From: Chryseobacterium gleum
GTDB taxonomy: Bacteria > Bacteroidota > Bacteroidia > Flavobacteriales_D > Sanyastnellaceae
DNA length: 8,302 nt
Reading direction: 5' to 3'
Assembly (NCBI GenBank): GCA_945897395.1
Contig: CAMDFE010000058.1
Location: 1 to 8,302 of the forward strand
Under the pieces are notes generated by a model. The model saw only the letters and a program-made list of their open reading frames with translations, searched no databases and was not told where the DNA came from. Both the position numbers and the translations under genes were made by a program. Below are positions 1 through 7,628 of this stretch, piece by piece. Each line of letters begins with the position of its first letter. Position 1 is the stretch's first letter.

Positions 1-1
1 A

Positions 2-2878
2 GACGAAGAAACCGCAAGCATAGGCGGCGCCACGAATATTTTAGGAAATAAAATGTTTGTGTATTTCGAAGGCACCGATCAAGAACTGCGCGAGCAAATT
101 GCCTTGGGTCTTTCACGAATCATGTATTTGCAATTGATGTACGGTGGCGATTGGAGAAGCGTGGTTCGCGGAAACAATCGCATAGCAATTCCCACGTGGT
201 ATTCCGAAGGTGTAATTCGTTATGCAGCATTGAAGGACCGACGCGAAAGTGAACGCACCGCGGAAGATTGGTTCGCCAACGCACGCTATCCGAATATTCA
301 TAGATTAACTGGAAGACAAGCGGGATTAGTTGGACACAGCTTCTGGTCTTACATCGGAAACATCTACGGTGAAAATGTTGTGCTCGGAATTTTGAATATG
401 ACGCAATTGTTCCGCGGCACCGACGGCGGATTTCAGTATGTCATTGGAAGAAACACAGAAACCGTTGTGGGCGACTATCAGCGCTTTTTAGAACAAGGAA
501 GAGATCTGGTTAAAGTGGAAGAGGAGTTGTCTAATCTTCATGTTAAACGAAAAAAGTTCCAATTGCTCGAAACTGAATTGGTTGGAAAATTCAAGAACGA
601 ATACCTGCACGTAACGCCTTCGTACGATCACCTGAAATGGGCGTACACCATGCACAACAAAGGCGAATACACAGTCTATATTTACGATACAGAGACGAAG
701 GAAAAAACGAAAGTAGCTCGTGGAGATTTTAAGAGTGATCGCATTCCAGACGAGAGTACCCCACAATTGGCGTGGCATCCGAATGGTCAAGTGCTCTCTT
801 ATGTAACCGAGAAAAACGGTAAATTATTTTGGAACACCTACCAACTTGAAAGCAAGGAGAAATCTTCGAAGGAATTATTTCAGGTTGAAAAAATACAGAG
901 CATGTATTATGCTCCAGATGGAAAGAAGGTGGTTATAAGTGCAACCCTTAATGGAAAAACGAACATCAGTTTACTGCCCATTACGGCGAATATTCCTCAG
1001 AAATTAACTGACGATAATTTCGACGATACAGACCCCGTTTTTTCTGCAGACGGAAATACAATTTACTTCAGTTCGAACAGAGGCAGTAACCTCGCCTTGA
1101 ACTATCACGACAGTATTCGTTCAGAGGACTCAAATTTCCATATATATAAATTGAAATTAACCGATGATTATAAAAATGAGGACCTCATTCAACTAACGAA
1201 TGCGAATTATTCTGATCGGAAGTTAGCTTTAGCGAAGGACAATAAAATTCAATTTATTCGAAGCAAAGTCTTGTATGATGAGCGTTGCTCGGTATACAGA
1301 GACAGCGCCATTTCAAGCATTGACACGACCATTCATTACCGTTATTTTAATGTGACAGAAGTGTTGCAAAAATCGAATCGACAAACGTCAGGGTTTTTTA
1401 TAGGTTCCGATTTTAACGAAGGAATCTGGATAGCCGATGAGTTGGGAGTTCCCTATGCCACAGATTTGAATTTGGTGAATGATAGAGCCATAGAAATTGA
1501 AGGTGATGAGAGTCAACCGGAAAAAGAAAAGGCTCCGTATTCTGAAATGATTTGGTTCCCCAAGAAGAAAGATGCAACGCGAATCGACACCGAAAACTTT
1601 GCATTTCCAGGAGATAAAAAACGCCAGTTAGAAAGTTTGAAGCAGGCAGAGGTGCTAACAAAATTGGCGAAAATAGAAATTCCGAAGACAAAGAATTACA
1701 TGGTGAATTACACCACGAGCTATGTGCAATCTTCCGTCGACAATCAGTTCGCGAGTTCGTTCTACCAGAATTATACGGGACCCACTAGCATCTCCCCCGG
1801 TTTTTCAGGATTCTTTAAAGTTGGAATTTCAGACTTAATGGAAGACTATAAGTTAACCGCAGGTGTTCGCATAGCTGCCAACTTCAACAACAGTGATTTC
1901 GGATTGTCTTTTGAAAATTTGAAAAACCGTTGGGACAAGAAAGTGTCTCTGCAAAGACAAGGACAAGAGATCACGCAGCAGTATGCCACCATACGCATTC
2001 AGACGTATAATCTTACACATGAATGGAAATACCCATTCACAGAAACAAGTGCTCTTAAATTAACTGCTATCGGTCGTAACGACCGAATGGTCGTTCTGTC
2101 GAGTGATCCCTACACGGCGTCATACAAAAATCAGAAAGAGTGGAACGTTGGTGGAAAGGTTGAATACATTTTCGACAACACGTACATCAAAGGTTTGAAT
2201 TACAGAACGGGCACCCGCTTTAAAGCTTGGGGTGAGCACTTCCGTCAGCCGAACAAGCTGAAAGAGCAAAATTCCATCTACGTTGCTGGGTTTGATTTCC
2301 GCCATTACCAATCCATTCATCGTGATTTAATTTTCGCGTTTCGTTTGTGCGGAAGCAGTTCCTTCGGCGATTACAAAGTGGTCAATTACCTGGGCGGAGT
2401 AGACAATTGGCTGGGGCAGAAAGTAGATAATTCAGTTCTTGTATCTGCTACACAAGGATACACGTTTCAGGCCTTTGCAGGGCCGTTGAGAGGCTTCTAC
2501 GTGAATGCGCGGAACGGAAACAATTTCGTTTTAAGTAATTCAGAATTACGCCTTCCGATCTTTCGGTATTTAAGTAATCGTTCTATCAAATCAGATTTCG
2601 CTGATAATTTTCAAGTCATTGGATTCTTCGATATCGGAAGTGCTTGGACAGGAAAAAGTCCATACGATGACGCGAATGACTTCAACACAATTACCGTAAC
2701 GCAAACTCCAGTAACGGTGCAATTGAGAAGCAACAAGGAGCCTATCATTTACGGATATGGATTCGGATTGCGTTCGAAAGTTTTAGGTTACCACATGCGC
2801 GCCGATTGGGCGTGGGGCGTAGATGATCACACAGTATTGCCGCGTGTATTTTACTTGTCGTTGAACTTAGACTTCTAA
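2..2878 (+). CDS. Peptidase-MA-like / PD40 (TolB-like) propeller / outer-membrane barrel protein, 5' partial
   Basis: The reading frame is open to the left edge with no stop (it starts ...ETASIGGATNILGNK), so the ATG at 53 is internal and the N-terminus and any signal peptide are missing. Residues below are counted from that Met. Residues 1-150 resemble the peptidase-MA-like segment of Bacteroidota TolB-type proteins (VYFEG near 3, WYSEG at 49-53, GHSFWSYI at 94-101); no HExxH zinc motif is visible, so it is probably not catalytic. Residues about 180-400 hold PD40/WD40-like blades (WHPNGQ 241-246, YAPDGKK 286-292, FSADGNTIYFSSNRG 330-344). A linker follows, then from about 565 to 941 an amphipathic-strand region with PLRGF, N-S-ELRLPI and FFDIGSAW, typical of D15/surface-antigen barrels, ending in an aromatic residue (LSLNLDF) as outer-membrane barrels do. 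The role is unknown; it is likely an outer-membrane protein with a periplasmic propeller. The architecture is known in Bacteroidota, often annotated as a TolB-like or PD40 protein. Confidence 0.82.
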   Translation, partial: DEETASIGGATNILGNKMFVYFEGTDQELREQIALGLSRIMYLQLMYGGDWRSVVRGNNRIAIPTWYSEGVIRYAALKDRRESERTAEDWFANARYPNIHRLTGRQAGLVGHSFWSYIGNIYGENVVLGILNMTQLFRGTDGGFQYVIGRNTETVVGDYQRFLEQGRDLVKVEEELSNLHVKRKKFQLLETELVGKFKNEYLHVTPSYDHLKWAYTMHNKGEYTVYIYDTETKEKTKVARGDFKSDRIPDESTPQLAWHPNGQVLSYVTEKNGKLFWNTYQLESKEKSSKELFQVEKIQSMYYAPDGKKVVISATLNGKTNISLLPITANIPQKLTDDNFDDTDPVFSADGNTIYFSSNRGSNLALNYHDSIRSEDSNFHIYKLKLTDDYKNEDLIQLTNANYSDRKLALAKDNKIQFIRSKVLYDERCSVYRDSAISSIDTTIHYRYFNVTEVLQKSNRQTSGFFIGSDFNEGIWIADELGVPYATDLNLVNDRAIEIEGDESQPEKEKAPYSEMIWFPKKKDATRIDTENFAFPGDKKRQLESLKQAEVLTKLAKIEIPKTKNYMVNYTTSYVQSSVDNQFASSFYQNYTGPTSISPGFSGFFKVGISDLMEDYKLTAGVRIAANFNNSDFGLSFENLKNRWDKKVSLQRQGQEITQQYATIRIQTYNLTHEWKYPFTETSALKLTAIGRNDRMVVLSSDPYTASYKNQKEWNVGGKVEYIFDNTYIKGLNYRTGTRFKAWGEHFRQPNKLKEQNSIYVAGFDFRHYQSIHRDLIFAFRLCGSSSFGDYKVVNYLGGVDNWLGQKVDNSVLVSATQGYTFQAFAGPLRGFYVNARNGNNFVLSNSELRLPIFRYLSNRSIKSDFADNFQVIGFFDIGSAWTGKSPYDDANDFNTITVTQTPVTVQLRSNKEPIIYGYGFGLRSKVLGYHMRADWAWGVDDHTVLPRVFYLSLNLDF

Positions 2879-2879
2879 G

Positions 2880-3905
2880 TTATTTCAAATTCCAAACAGT
2901 GTATGCTAACGTGTGTCCAACCGCTTTTAAAGTGGGTTTGCTAATCACGCTCATGTTGTCTGAATGCGTGTGATGTGATCCTCCGAATTCAAACTGAGTG
3001 CCCATGAAATTTGGACGCATATCTACAATGTCTAGAGAAGGAACATTTGCTTGAATCATGAACAAATGGTCATCGACGATTCCAGCAGTCTCTTCGTTTT
3101 GAAAATATTCGCCGTAACCAAGTTTCGCAGCATTGCCCCAAATGCGATTCACTGCATTTCCTGCCGATTGCATGGAATATCCTTCCTTGTGGAAACGCGC
3201 TCCCTCTGCACCAACCATATCAAGAAGCACAGCGTATCTCATCGTGCGTTGTGGCTTTTGTTTCGCCCATAATTGCGAACCAAGACACCATGTGTAAGCA
3301 TCGTTTTCTCCGTCGGGAGCCCACTCAGGTTTTCCTCCGTCTTCACTATCGAATAAAATAAAATCAACGCCAATGTCTTCAGGCAAATCTTTTGAAATAC
3401 GCGCCAATTCCAACAATACACCAACACCACTCGCCCCGTCATTCGCTCCGTCTATGGGTTGTTTGTGTTTACTCGGATCGGGATCTTTGTCTCCATATGG
3501 ACGACTGTCCCAATGTGCAGCCAATACAATGCGCTTCGTGGCTCCTGCATGAATAGAAGCAATTATATTTCGAACGGGAGTGTTCCCACCTTCCCAATTG
3601 GGCATAGTGCCTACTTGTTCTTTAACGGTACAATTGTAACTTTTGAATTTTTCAATCAGCCAATTTCCGCATGCTGCGTGGTTCGCATTTCCTGGAACAC
3701 GCGGACCAAAAGCCACTTGTTTTTGAATGAAGGAATAACAACTGTCGGTCATGAAATCGGCAGGTTCTAAAACAGTTCCATTCTCAGTGGTATTGTTTTC
3801 TGCGCTCTTTGATTTTCTGAAATACGGTTCTAACGTCTTGAATAGAAGCACCCCTACAACTAACACAATAAGCACAATGGCTATAACCTTTTTATTATTT
3901 TTCAT
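2880..3905 (-). CDS. Glutaminyl-peptide cyclotransferase (type II, M28 family), membrane-anchored
   Basis: The 341-residue protein probably converts N-terminal Gln of exported proteins to pyroglutamate in the periplasm. Residues 6-23 form one hydrophobic segment after a basic start (MKNNKK), with no lipobox Cys, so it looks like an uncleaved N-terminal anchor. The M28 core aligns with animal glutaminyl cyclases: AAHWDSRP (129-136), GANDGASG (153-160, metal-ligand D156), FDSEDGG (185-191, catalytic-type E188 followed by D189), LLDMVGAEG (227-235, D229), VDDHLF (277-282) and HHTHSDN (311-317, metal-ligand H312 by alignment). Animal enzymes have a second Glu where this has D189. The start overlaps the 3' end of cysS by 11 bp, so it is probably translationally coupled to it; a GAAGGA lies about 13 nt upstream. 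The stop is 1 base from the stop of the convergent barrel gene. An M28 aminopeptidase is the alternative, but the single-metal motif pattern and the D-H motif favour a cyclase. Confidence 0.82.
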   Translation of the reverse strand: MKNNKKVIAIVLIVLVVGVLLFKTLEPYFRKSKSAENNTTENGTVLEPADFMTDSCYSFIQKQVAFGPRVPGNANHAACGNWLIEKFKSYNCTVKEQVGTMPNWEGGNTPVRNIIASIHAGATKRIVLAAHWDSRPYGDKDPDPSKHKQPIDGANDGASGVGVLLELARISKDLPEDIGVDFILFDSEDGGKPEWAPDGENDAYTWCLGSQLWAKQKPQRTMRYAVLLDMVGAEGARFHKEGYSMQSAGNAVNRIWGNAAKLGYGEYFQNEETAGIVDDHLFMIQANVPSLDIVDMRPNFMGTQFEFGGSHHTHSDNMSVISKPTLKAVGHTLAYTVWNLK

Positions 3906-5361
3906 GTGTCCAGGATGTTCCTTCTTTCGAATCTTGAAGTTGAATGTTTATTGCTTTTAATTCATCGCGAATTAAGTCAGATGTTGCGAAATCTTTTTTG
4001 CCTTTGGCCTCCGCACGCAAACGAATAATTACTTGCATCAGGTCGTTCGAAATATCGTTTGACGCACCGCTGACTTCCGCTTGAAGTCCGAGTACTTCGA
4101 ACACAAATCCGTTCACTAATTTTTGAAGACGATCTATGTCTGATTGTATGAGTTGGATTTTATTATCCAAACACGAATTAATCACTTTCACGGCTTCGAA
4201 CAAATGCGCAATAAGAATAGGAGTGTTGAAGTCATCGCTCATGGCTTCGTAGCAGTTCTTTTCTAACGCTTCTATATCATAAGTGCTCGAATCGCTTCCC
4301 GTTAATGAACCTACTTTTTCTATGGCTTGCATTAATCTTTCGAAACCTTTTTCAGAAGCCTTCAGTGCTTCATTGCTGAAATCTAATGTGCTTCTGTAAT
4401 GCGCTTGCTGCATGAAGAAGCGCACAACCATGGGCGTAAATCCTTTTTCCAAAAGCGCATGTGTTCCAGAAAATAATTCATGTGGAAGGAAAGAATTTCC
4501 CAAAGACTTCGACATCTTCTGTCCGTTTACGGTTAGCATGTTCGCATGCATCCAATAACGCACAGGTGCTTTTCCGCAACACGCAGTATTCTGCGCAACT
4601 TCCGATTCATGGTGCGGGAATTTCAAATCCATTCCACCTCCGTGTAAATCGAATTCCTCTCCCAAATATTTTGTGCTCATGGCAGAACACTCCAAGTGCC
4701 ATCCCGGAAATCCTTCACCCCAAGGCGAAGACCAACGCATGATGTGCTCAGGAGATGCAGCTTTCCACAAAGCGAAATCGGCGAAGAAACGCTTCTCTTC
4801 TTGTCCGTCTAACTCTCTTGTATTCTCCAATAACTCATCTACGTTTCTTCCGCTCAATTCACCATACGGAAAAACGTCTTTGTATTTCTTCACATCGAAA
4901 TAAACGCTTCCGTTTACTTCATACGCATATCCATTTTTAATAATCTCTTCAATCATGGCAATCTGCTCCATGATGTGTCCGGTTGCGCTTGGCTCAATGC
5001 TCGGCGGATGGTTATTGAATTCACGCATCATGTCGTGGAAATACGTCGTGTATTTCTGCACAATTTCCATCGGTTCAACGTGCTCCAATTTCGCTTGGGC
5101 ACCAATGCGATCCACTCCCTCATCGAATTCCGTGGTGATGTGTCCAACGTCGGTTATGTTTCGCACATAACGAACTTTGTATCCAAGAAAAGTCAGATAT
5201 CTATAAACCGTATCGAACGTTACGAACGTTCTACAATTTCCTAGGTGAGCGAAATTGTAAACAGTAGGCCCGCACACATACATTCCAACGAATTGTTTGT
5301 GAATAGGAGTGAACTTTTCTTTCTTTCGAGTAAGACTATTGTAAATGAACAAATCAACCAT
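3895..5361 (-). CDS. cysS: Cysteine--tRNA ligase
   Basis: This 488-residue class I aminoacyl-tRNA synthetase charges tRNA-Cys with cysteine in the cytoplasm and is essential. From the chosen Met, the four zinc ligands are C30 (MYVCGPTVY), C225 (WHLECSAM), H250 and E254 (HHESE), with the 25- and 4-residue spacings of the E. coli enzyme. The HIGH-type motif is HLGN at 39-42 and KMSKS is at 282-286. A DALR-type helical domain follows (about 340-430), and the C-terminus has the usual KDFATSDLIRDELKA motif (456-470). The open frame reaches back to an ATG at 5403, but those 14 extra codons (MNEAFFIASSFLCS) lie in a terminator hairpin and match nothing in the family. MVDLFIYNSLTRKKE at 5361 is the normal N-terminus. 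The stop overlaps the start of the glutaminyl cyclase gene downstream, so the two are probably co-transcribed. The length is normal and no key residue is missing. Confidence 0.96.
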   Translation of the reverse strand: MVDLFIYNSLTRKKEKFTPIHKQFVGMYVCGPTVYNFAHLGNCRTFVTFDTVYRYLTFLGYKVRYVRNITDVGHITTEFDEGVDRIGAQAKLEHVEPMEIVQKYTTYFHDMMREFNNHPPSIEPSATGHIMEQIAMIEEIIKNGYAYEVNGSVYFDVKKYKDVFPYGELSGRNVDELLENTRELDGQEEKRFFADFALWKAASPEHIMRWSSPWGEGFPGWHLECSAMSTKYLGEEFDLHGGGMDLKFPHHESEVAQNTACCGKAPVRYWMHANMLTVNGQKMSKSLGNSFLPHELFSGTHALLEKGFTPMVVRFFMQQAHYRSTLDFSNEALKASEKGFERLMQAIEKVGSLTGSDSSTYDIEALEKNCYEAMSDDFNTPILIAHLFEAVKVINSCLDNKIQLIQSDIDRLQKLVNGFVFEVLGLQAEVSGASNDISNDLMQVIIRLRAEAKGKKDFATSDLIRDELKAINIQLQDSKEGTSWTHEK

Positions 5362-5385
5362 ACTGCAAAGAAACGAAGACGCAAT

Positions 5386-5414
5386 AAAAAAAGCCTCATT
5401 CATTGAGGCTTTTT
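5386..5414 (-). terminator. Intrinsic terminator downstream of threonine dehydrogenase gene
   Basis: An 11-bp perfect stem (5388-5398 with 5404-5414, core GCCTCA/TGAGGC flanked by A5/T5) encloses a 5-nt loop. On the minus strand it is followed by a run of seven T in total (5392-5386). It sits 20 bp after the dehydrogenase stop and 25 bp before the cysS start, so it probably ends the dehydrogenase transcript. Read from the plus strand it also has a T5 tail, but no plus-strand gene ends here. Confidence 0.85.
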
Positions 5415-5433
5415 ATGAGGCTATTACTTTCAC

Positions 5434-6387
5434 TTAAGAAACTTTCTTCGCAATTTCTTCTAACATGGTTGAAACCAATCGAGGCATTGTGTATTCAATC
5501 TCCCAATCCCAATGGTTCTTCGCAGAAGAATCGTCAATACTATTAGGCCATGAATCGGCTAGGCCTTGACGGAAGTCTGGTGCATAACTAATTTCAAATC
5601 CAGGTAAATGTTTTTGAATTTCTTCAGCAAGCTGTTTCGGTGTGAAGCTTATTCCTGCTAGGTTGTAAGCGCTTCGGATTTTTATCTTTTCAGCATCCGA
5701 TTCCATCAGTTGAATGGTAGCGCGAATAGCGTCTTCCATCATCATCATCGGAAGTTCCGTGTTTTCCGAAAGGAACGATGTGTATTTGTTTTCCTTCAAC
5801 GCAGAATAAAAAATATCTACGGCGTAGTCTGTAGTTCCTCCGCCCGGAGCAGAGCGGTGTCCAATCAATCCTGGGTAACGAAGACTGCGAACGTCAACGC
5901 CGTACTTCATGAAATAATATTCGCACCATCTTTCACCCGCCAACTTCGAAATTCCATAGACGGAAGAAGGTTCCATCACTGTGGTCTGAGGCGTTTGATT
6001 GGCTGGAGTAGTTGGTCCGAATGCCGCAATGGAACTTGGCCAAAACAAACGGAACTTAAATTCTTTCGCAAGTTCAAGAATATTTAGAAGCCCTTCCATA
6101 TTTAACTTCCACGCATACATCGGATTCTTCTCTCCAGTTGCGCTCAATAGCGCAGCAAGCTGATAAACTTCTGTTACAGCATGGTCTTGAATGCATGCGC
6201 GCAAGGCGTCTGCATCCAAAACATTCAACTGAACATAGGGTCCATCTTCTGAAGAAACGCTTTCTGCTGCTTGAATATCGGCCGCGATAACATTGTCTTG
6301 TCCCAACTTCGAACGAAGGGCCAGCACAAGCTCAACGCCTATTTGTCCTCTGCAGCCAATAACCAACGCTTTTCTATTCGTACTCAT
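5434..6387 (-). CDS. L-threonine 3-dehydrogenase, SDR (GalE-like) type
   Basis: This 317-residue extended short-chain dehydrogenase probably oxidises L-threonine with NAD+ to 2-amino-3-ketobutyrate, which a ligase (kbl, not in this window) then cleaves to glycine and acetyl-CoA. From the chosen Met, the Rossmann glycine motif is GCRGQIG (11-17) and D37 ends strand 2, as expected for NAD rather than NADP. The catalytic group is S118/S119 with Y144 and K148 (VYGISK). GGTTDYAVDIF (183-193) and LPMMMMEDAIRAT (212-224) match the substrate-pocket segments that separate threonine dehydrogenases from UDP-galactose epimerases. The MMMM run is slightly unusual (commonly MMY). The open frame extends to 6459, but those 24 codons overlap the start of the divergent queA-like gene, and MSTNRKALVIG is the normal family start. 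It is transcribed alone between a promoter candidate at 6403-6431 and the terminator at 5386-5414. The alternative is another NAD-dependent epimerase. Confidence 0.88.
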   Translation of the reverse strand: MSTNRKALVIGCRGQIGVELVLALRSKLGQDNVIAADIQAAESVSSEDGPYVQLNVLDADALRACIQDHAVTEVYQLAALLSATGEKNPMYAWKLNMEGLLNILELAKEFKFRLFWPSSIAAFGPTTPANQTPQTTVMEPSSVYGISKLAGERWCEYYFMKYGVDVRSLRYPGLIGHRSAPGGGTTDYAVDIFYSALKENKYTSFLSENTELPMMMMEDAIRATIQLMESDAEKIKIRSAYNLAGISFTPKQLAEEIQKHLPGFEISYAPDFRQGLADSWPNSIDDSSAKNHWDWEIEYTMPRLVSTMLEEIAKKVS

Positions 6388-6402
6388 AGTTAAAAATGTT
6401 TT

Positions 6403-6431
6403 CAAAAATAGGTATTTTCGCGGCATGGCAA
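6403..6431 (-). promoter_or_regulatory. Candidate Bacteroidota-type promoter for threonine dehydrogenase gene
   Basis: Read on the minus strand, TATTTTTG (6410-6403) is an exact match to the Bacteroidota -7 consensus TAnnTTTG, preceded at 18 nt by TTG (6431-6429), which fits the TTG-N17-23 arrangement reported for Flavobacterium. The element ends 15 nt before the ATG at 6387, which implies a very short 5' leader. The upstream half overlaps the first codons of the divergent queA-like gene. The match is by eye, and the A/T-rich context raises the chance of coincidence. Confidence 0.45.
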
Positions 6432-7621
6432 TTCCACAAATTGAAATTGAAGATTTCAATTACACACTTCCTGAAGATCGCATTCGCGTTATTCCACTCG
6501 AAGAACGCGCGGCGTCCAAATTGTTGGTGTATGAAAAAGGTGAAATCACAGATTCAGTTTTTTCTGAATTGCCGAATTTTTTGAAGGAAGGAGATCTGTT
6601 AATTTCTAATAATTCGAAAGTTATTCCAGCTCGAATTATTTTTCAAAAAGAATCGGGTGCCTTCATAGAGATCATGTGCCTAGCACCCTTTGGCACCTCA
6701 TACACAGAAGCCTTTTCGGCACATGATAGGGTTTCCTTCACAGCTTACATTGGAAATTCAAAACGATGGAAAGAAGGAAAATTAGAATTGAAAATCAATT
6801 GGAACAATTCCCCCGAAAGCGTTTTCATCGAAAGAACAGGAGTTGAGAAAGATGCCTTCGTTGTAACATTCACTTGGAACTTTAACGCGGTCTTCTCCGA
6901 AGTCATAGAGGCAATCGGACAAGTGCCGTTGCCGCCGTATTTTCAACGAAAGCCTGTGGCCAACGATGTTAGCAGATACCAAACCGTCTTCGCGAAAACC
7001 GAAGGGTCTGTTGCCGCACCCACCGCCGGTTTGCACTACACTAAAGAAGTTCTTCAAGCCATTGCGAATGCTGGCGTTAAGCAAGAGCAAGTTTGTCTGC
7101 ACGTTGGCGCAGGAACATTCAAGCCCGTCTCAGCAGAGCGCATCGAAGACCATGAAATGCATGCTGAATTTTTTGAAGTGACACGCGAGTGCATTCAAGC
7201 GATTTTAAATTGTGAAGGAAGAGTCATTGCGGCAGGAACCACTTCCATGCGAACGCTTGAAAGTTTATATTGGGTGGGTGTTCGCGTTTTAGAGCGAAAA
7301 GAGACAGATTCTGTTCATCAGTGGGAACCTTACATGTCGAATATAAAATACTCGAAGGAAGAGGCGCTAATGGCTCTGATGAATCATCTCGATGGAACGA
7401 ATCGAAACAGTATTTGTGCATCGTCAAGTATTTGCATAGCACCCGGATATTCATTTAAGATTTGTTCCGGTCTTCAAACCAATTACCATCAACCAAAAAG
7501 CACATTGTTATTGTTGGTTGCTGCTGCCGTAGGCGAGGAGTGGAAGCGCATTTATTCGCACGCCATGGATAACGAATACATGTTCCTGAGCTACGGCGAT
7601 ACCATGTTACTCTGGTTCTGA
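6425..7621 (+). CDS. queA: S-adenosylmethionine:tRNA ribosyltransferase-isomerase (QueA family, long form)
   Basis: QueA transfers the ribosyl part of SAM onto 7-aminomethyl-7-deazaguanine in tRNA, forming epoxyqueuosine at wobble position 34. From MAIPQIEIEDFNY, conserved blocks appear in order: LPEDRI (15-20), GDLLISNNSKVIPAR (56-70), IGQVPLPPY (164-172), YQTVFAKTEGSVAAPTAGLH (185-204), LHVGAGTF (225-232), EDHEMHAE (241-248), GTTSMRTLES (271-280), TNYHQPKSTL (352-361) and SYGDTM (389-394). At 398 residues it is longer than the roughly 350 typical of the family; about 37 extra residues lie between 281 and 335, and it ends shortly after SYGDTM. The 44 codons upstream in the open frame (from 6293) are antisense to the dehydrogenase gene and are not family-like. 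Bacteroidota can carry both a standard and a long QueA-like protein; this looks like the long type, so the exact substrate is less certain than the family. Confidence 0.85.
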   Translation: MAIPQIEIEDFNYTLPEDRIRVIPLEERAASKLLVYEKGEITDSVFSELPNFLKEGDLLISNNSKVIPARIIFQKESGAFIEIMCLAPFGTSYTEAFSAHDRVSFTAYIGNSKRWKEGKLELKINWNNSPESVFIERTGVEKDAFVVTFTWNFNAVFSEVIEAIGQVPLPPYFQRKPVANDVSRYQTVFAKTEGSVAAPTAGLHYTKEVLQAIANAGVKQEQVCLHVGAGTFKPVSAERIEDHEMHAEFFEVTRECIQAILNCEGRVIAAGTTSMRTLESLYWVGVRVLERKETDSVHQWEPYMSNIKYSKEEALMALMNHLDGTNRNSICASSSICIAPGYSFKICSGLQTNYHQPKSTLLLLVAAAVGEEWKRIYSHAMDNEYMFLSYGDTMLLWF

Positions 7622-7628
7622 GAAATGA

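Noticed and set aside
2071..2085. Perfect 7-bp inverted repeat CGGTCGT-A-ACGACCG, followed by another GGTCGT at 2089
   Set aside because: It lies inside the barrel coding region with a 1-nt centre and codes an ordinary segment (IGRNDR). No second site or regulator nearby supports an operator.
5365..5372. TTTCTTTG on the minus strand as a -7 element for cysS
   Set aside because: It misses the key A of TAnnTTTG, has no TTG at the right distance and would place the RNA start almost on the ATG.
5710..6087. 125-codon open frame on the plus strand opposite the threonine dehydrogenase
   Set aside because: It is fully antisense to a clearly conserved gene and its translation shows no recognisable domain; other overlapping open frames on both strands were dismissed for the same reason.
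6413..6420. TATTTTCG on the plus strand as a -7 element for queA
   Set aside because: One mismatch to TAnnTTTG, no TTG 17-23 nt upstream, and only 4 nt from the ATG.
6293..6424. N-terminal extension of the queA frame
   Set aside because: These 44 codons are antisense to the start of the threonine dehydrogenase and do not match QueA; the family start is at 6425.
6388..6459. N-terminal extension of the threonine dehydrogenase frame
   Set aside because: The 24 extra codons cover the divergent gap and the start of queA; MSTNRKALVIG at 6387 is the usual beginning of the family.
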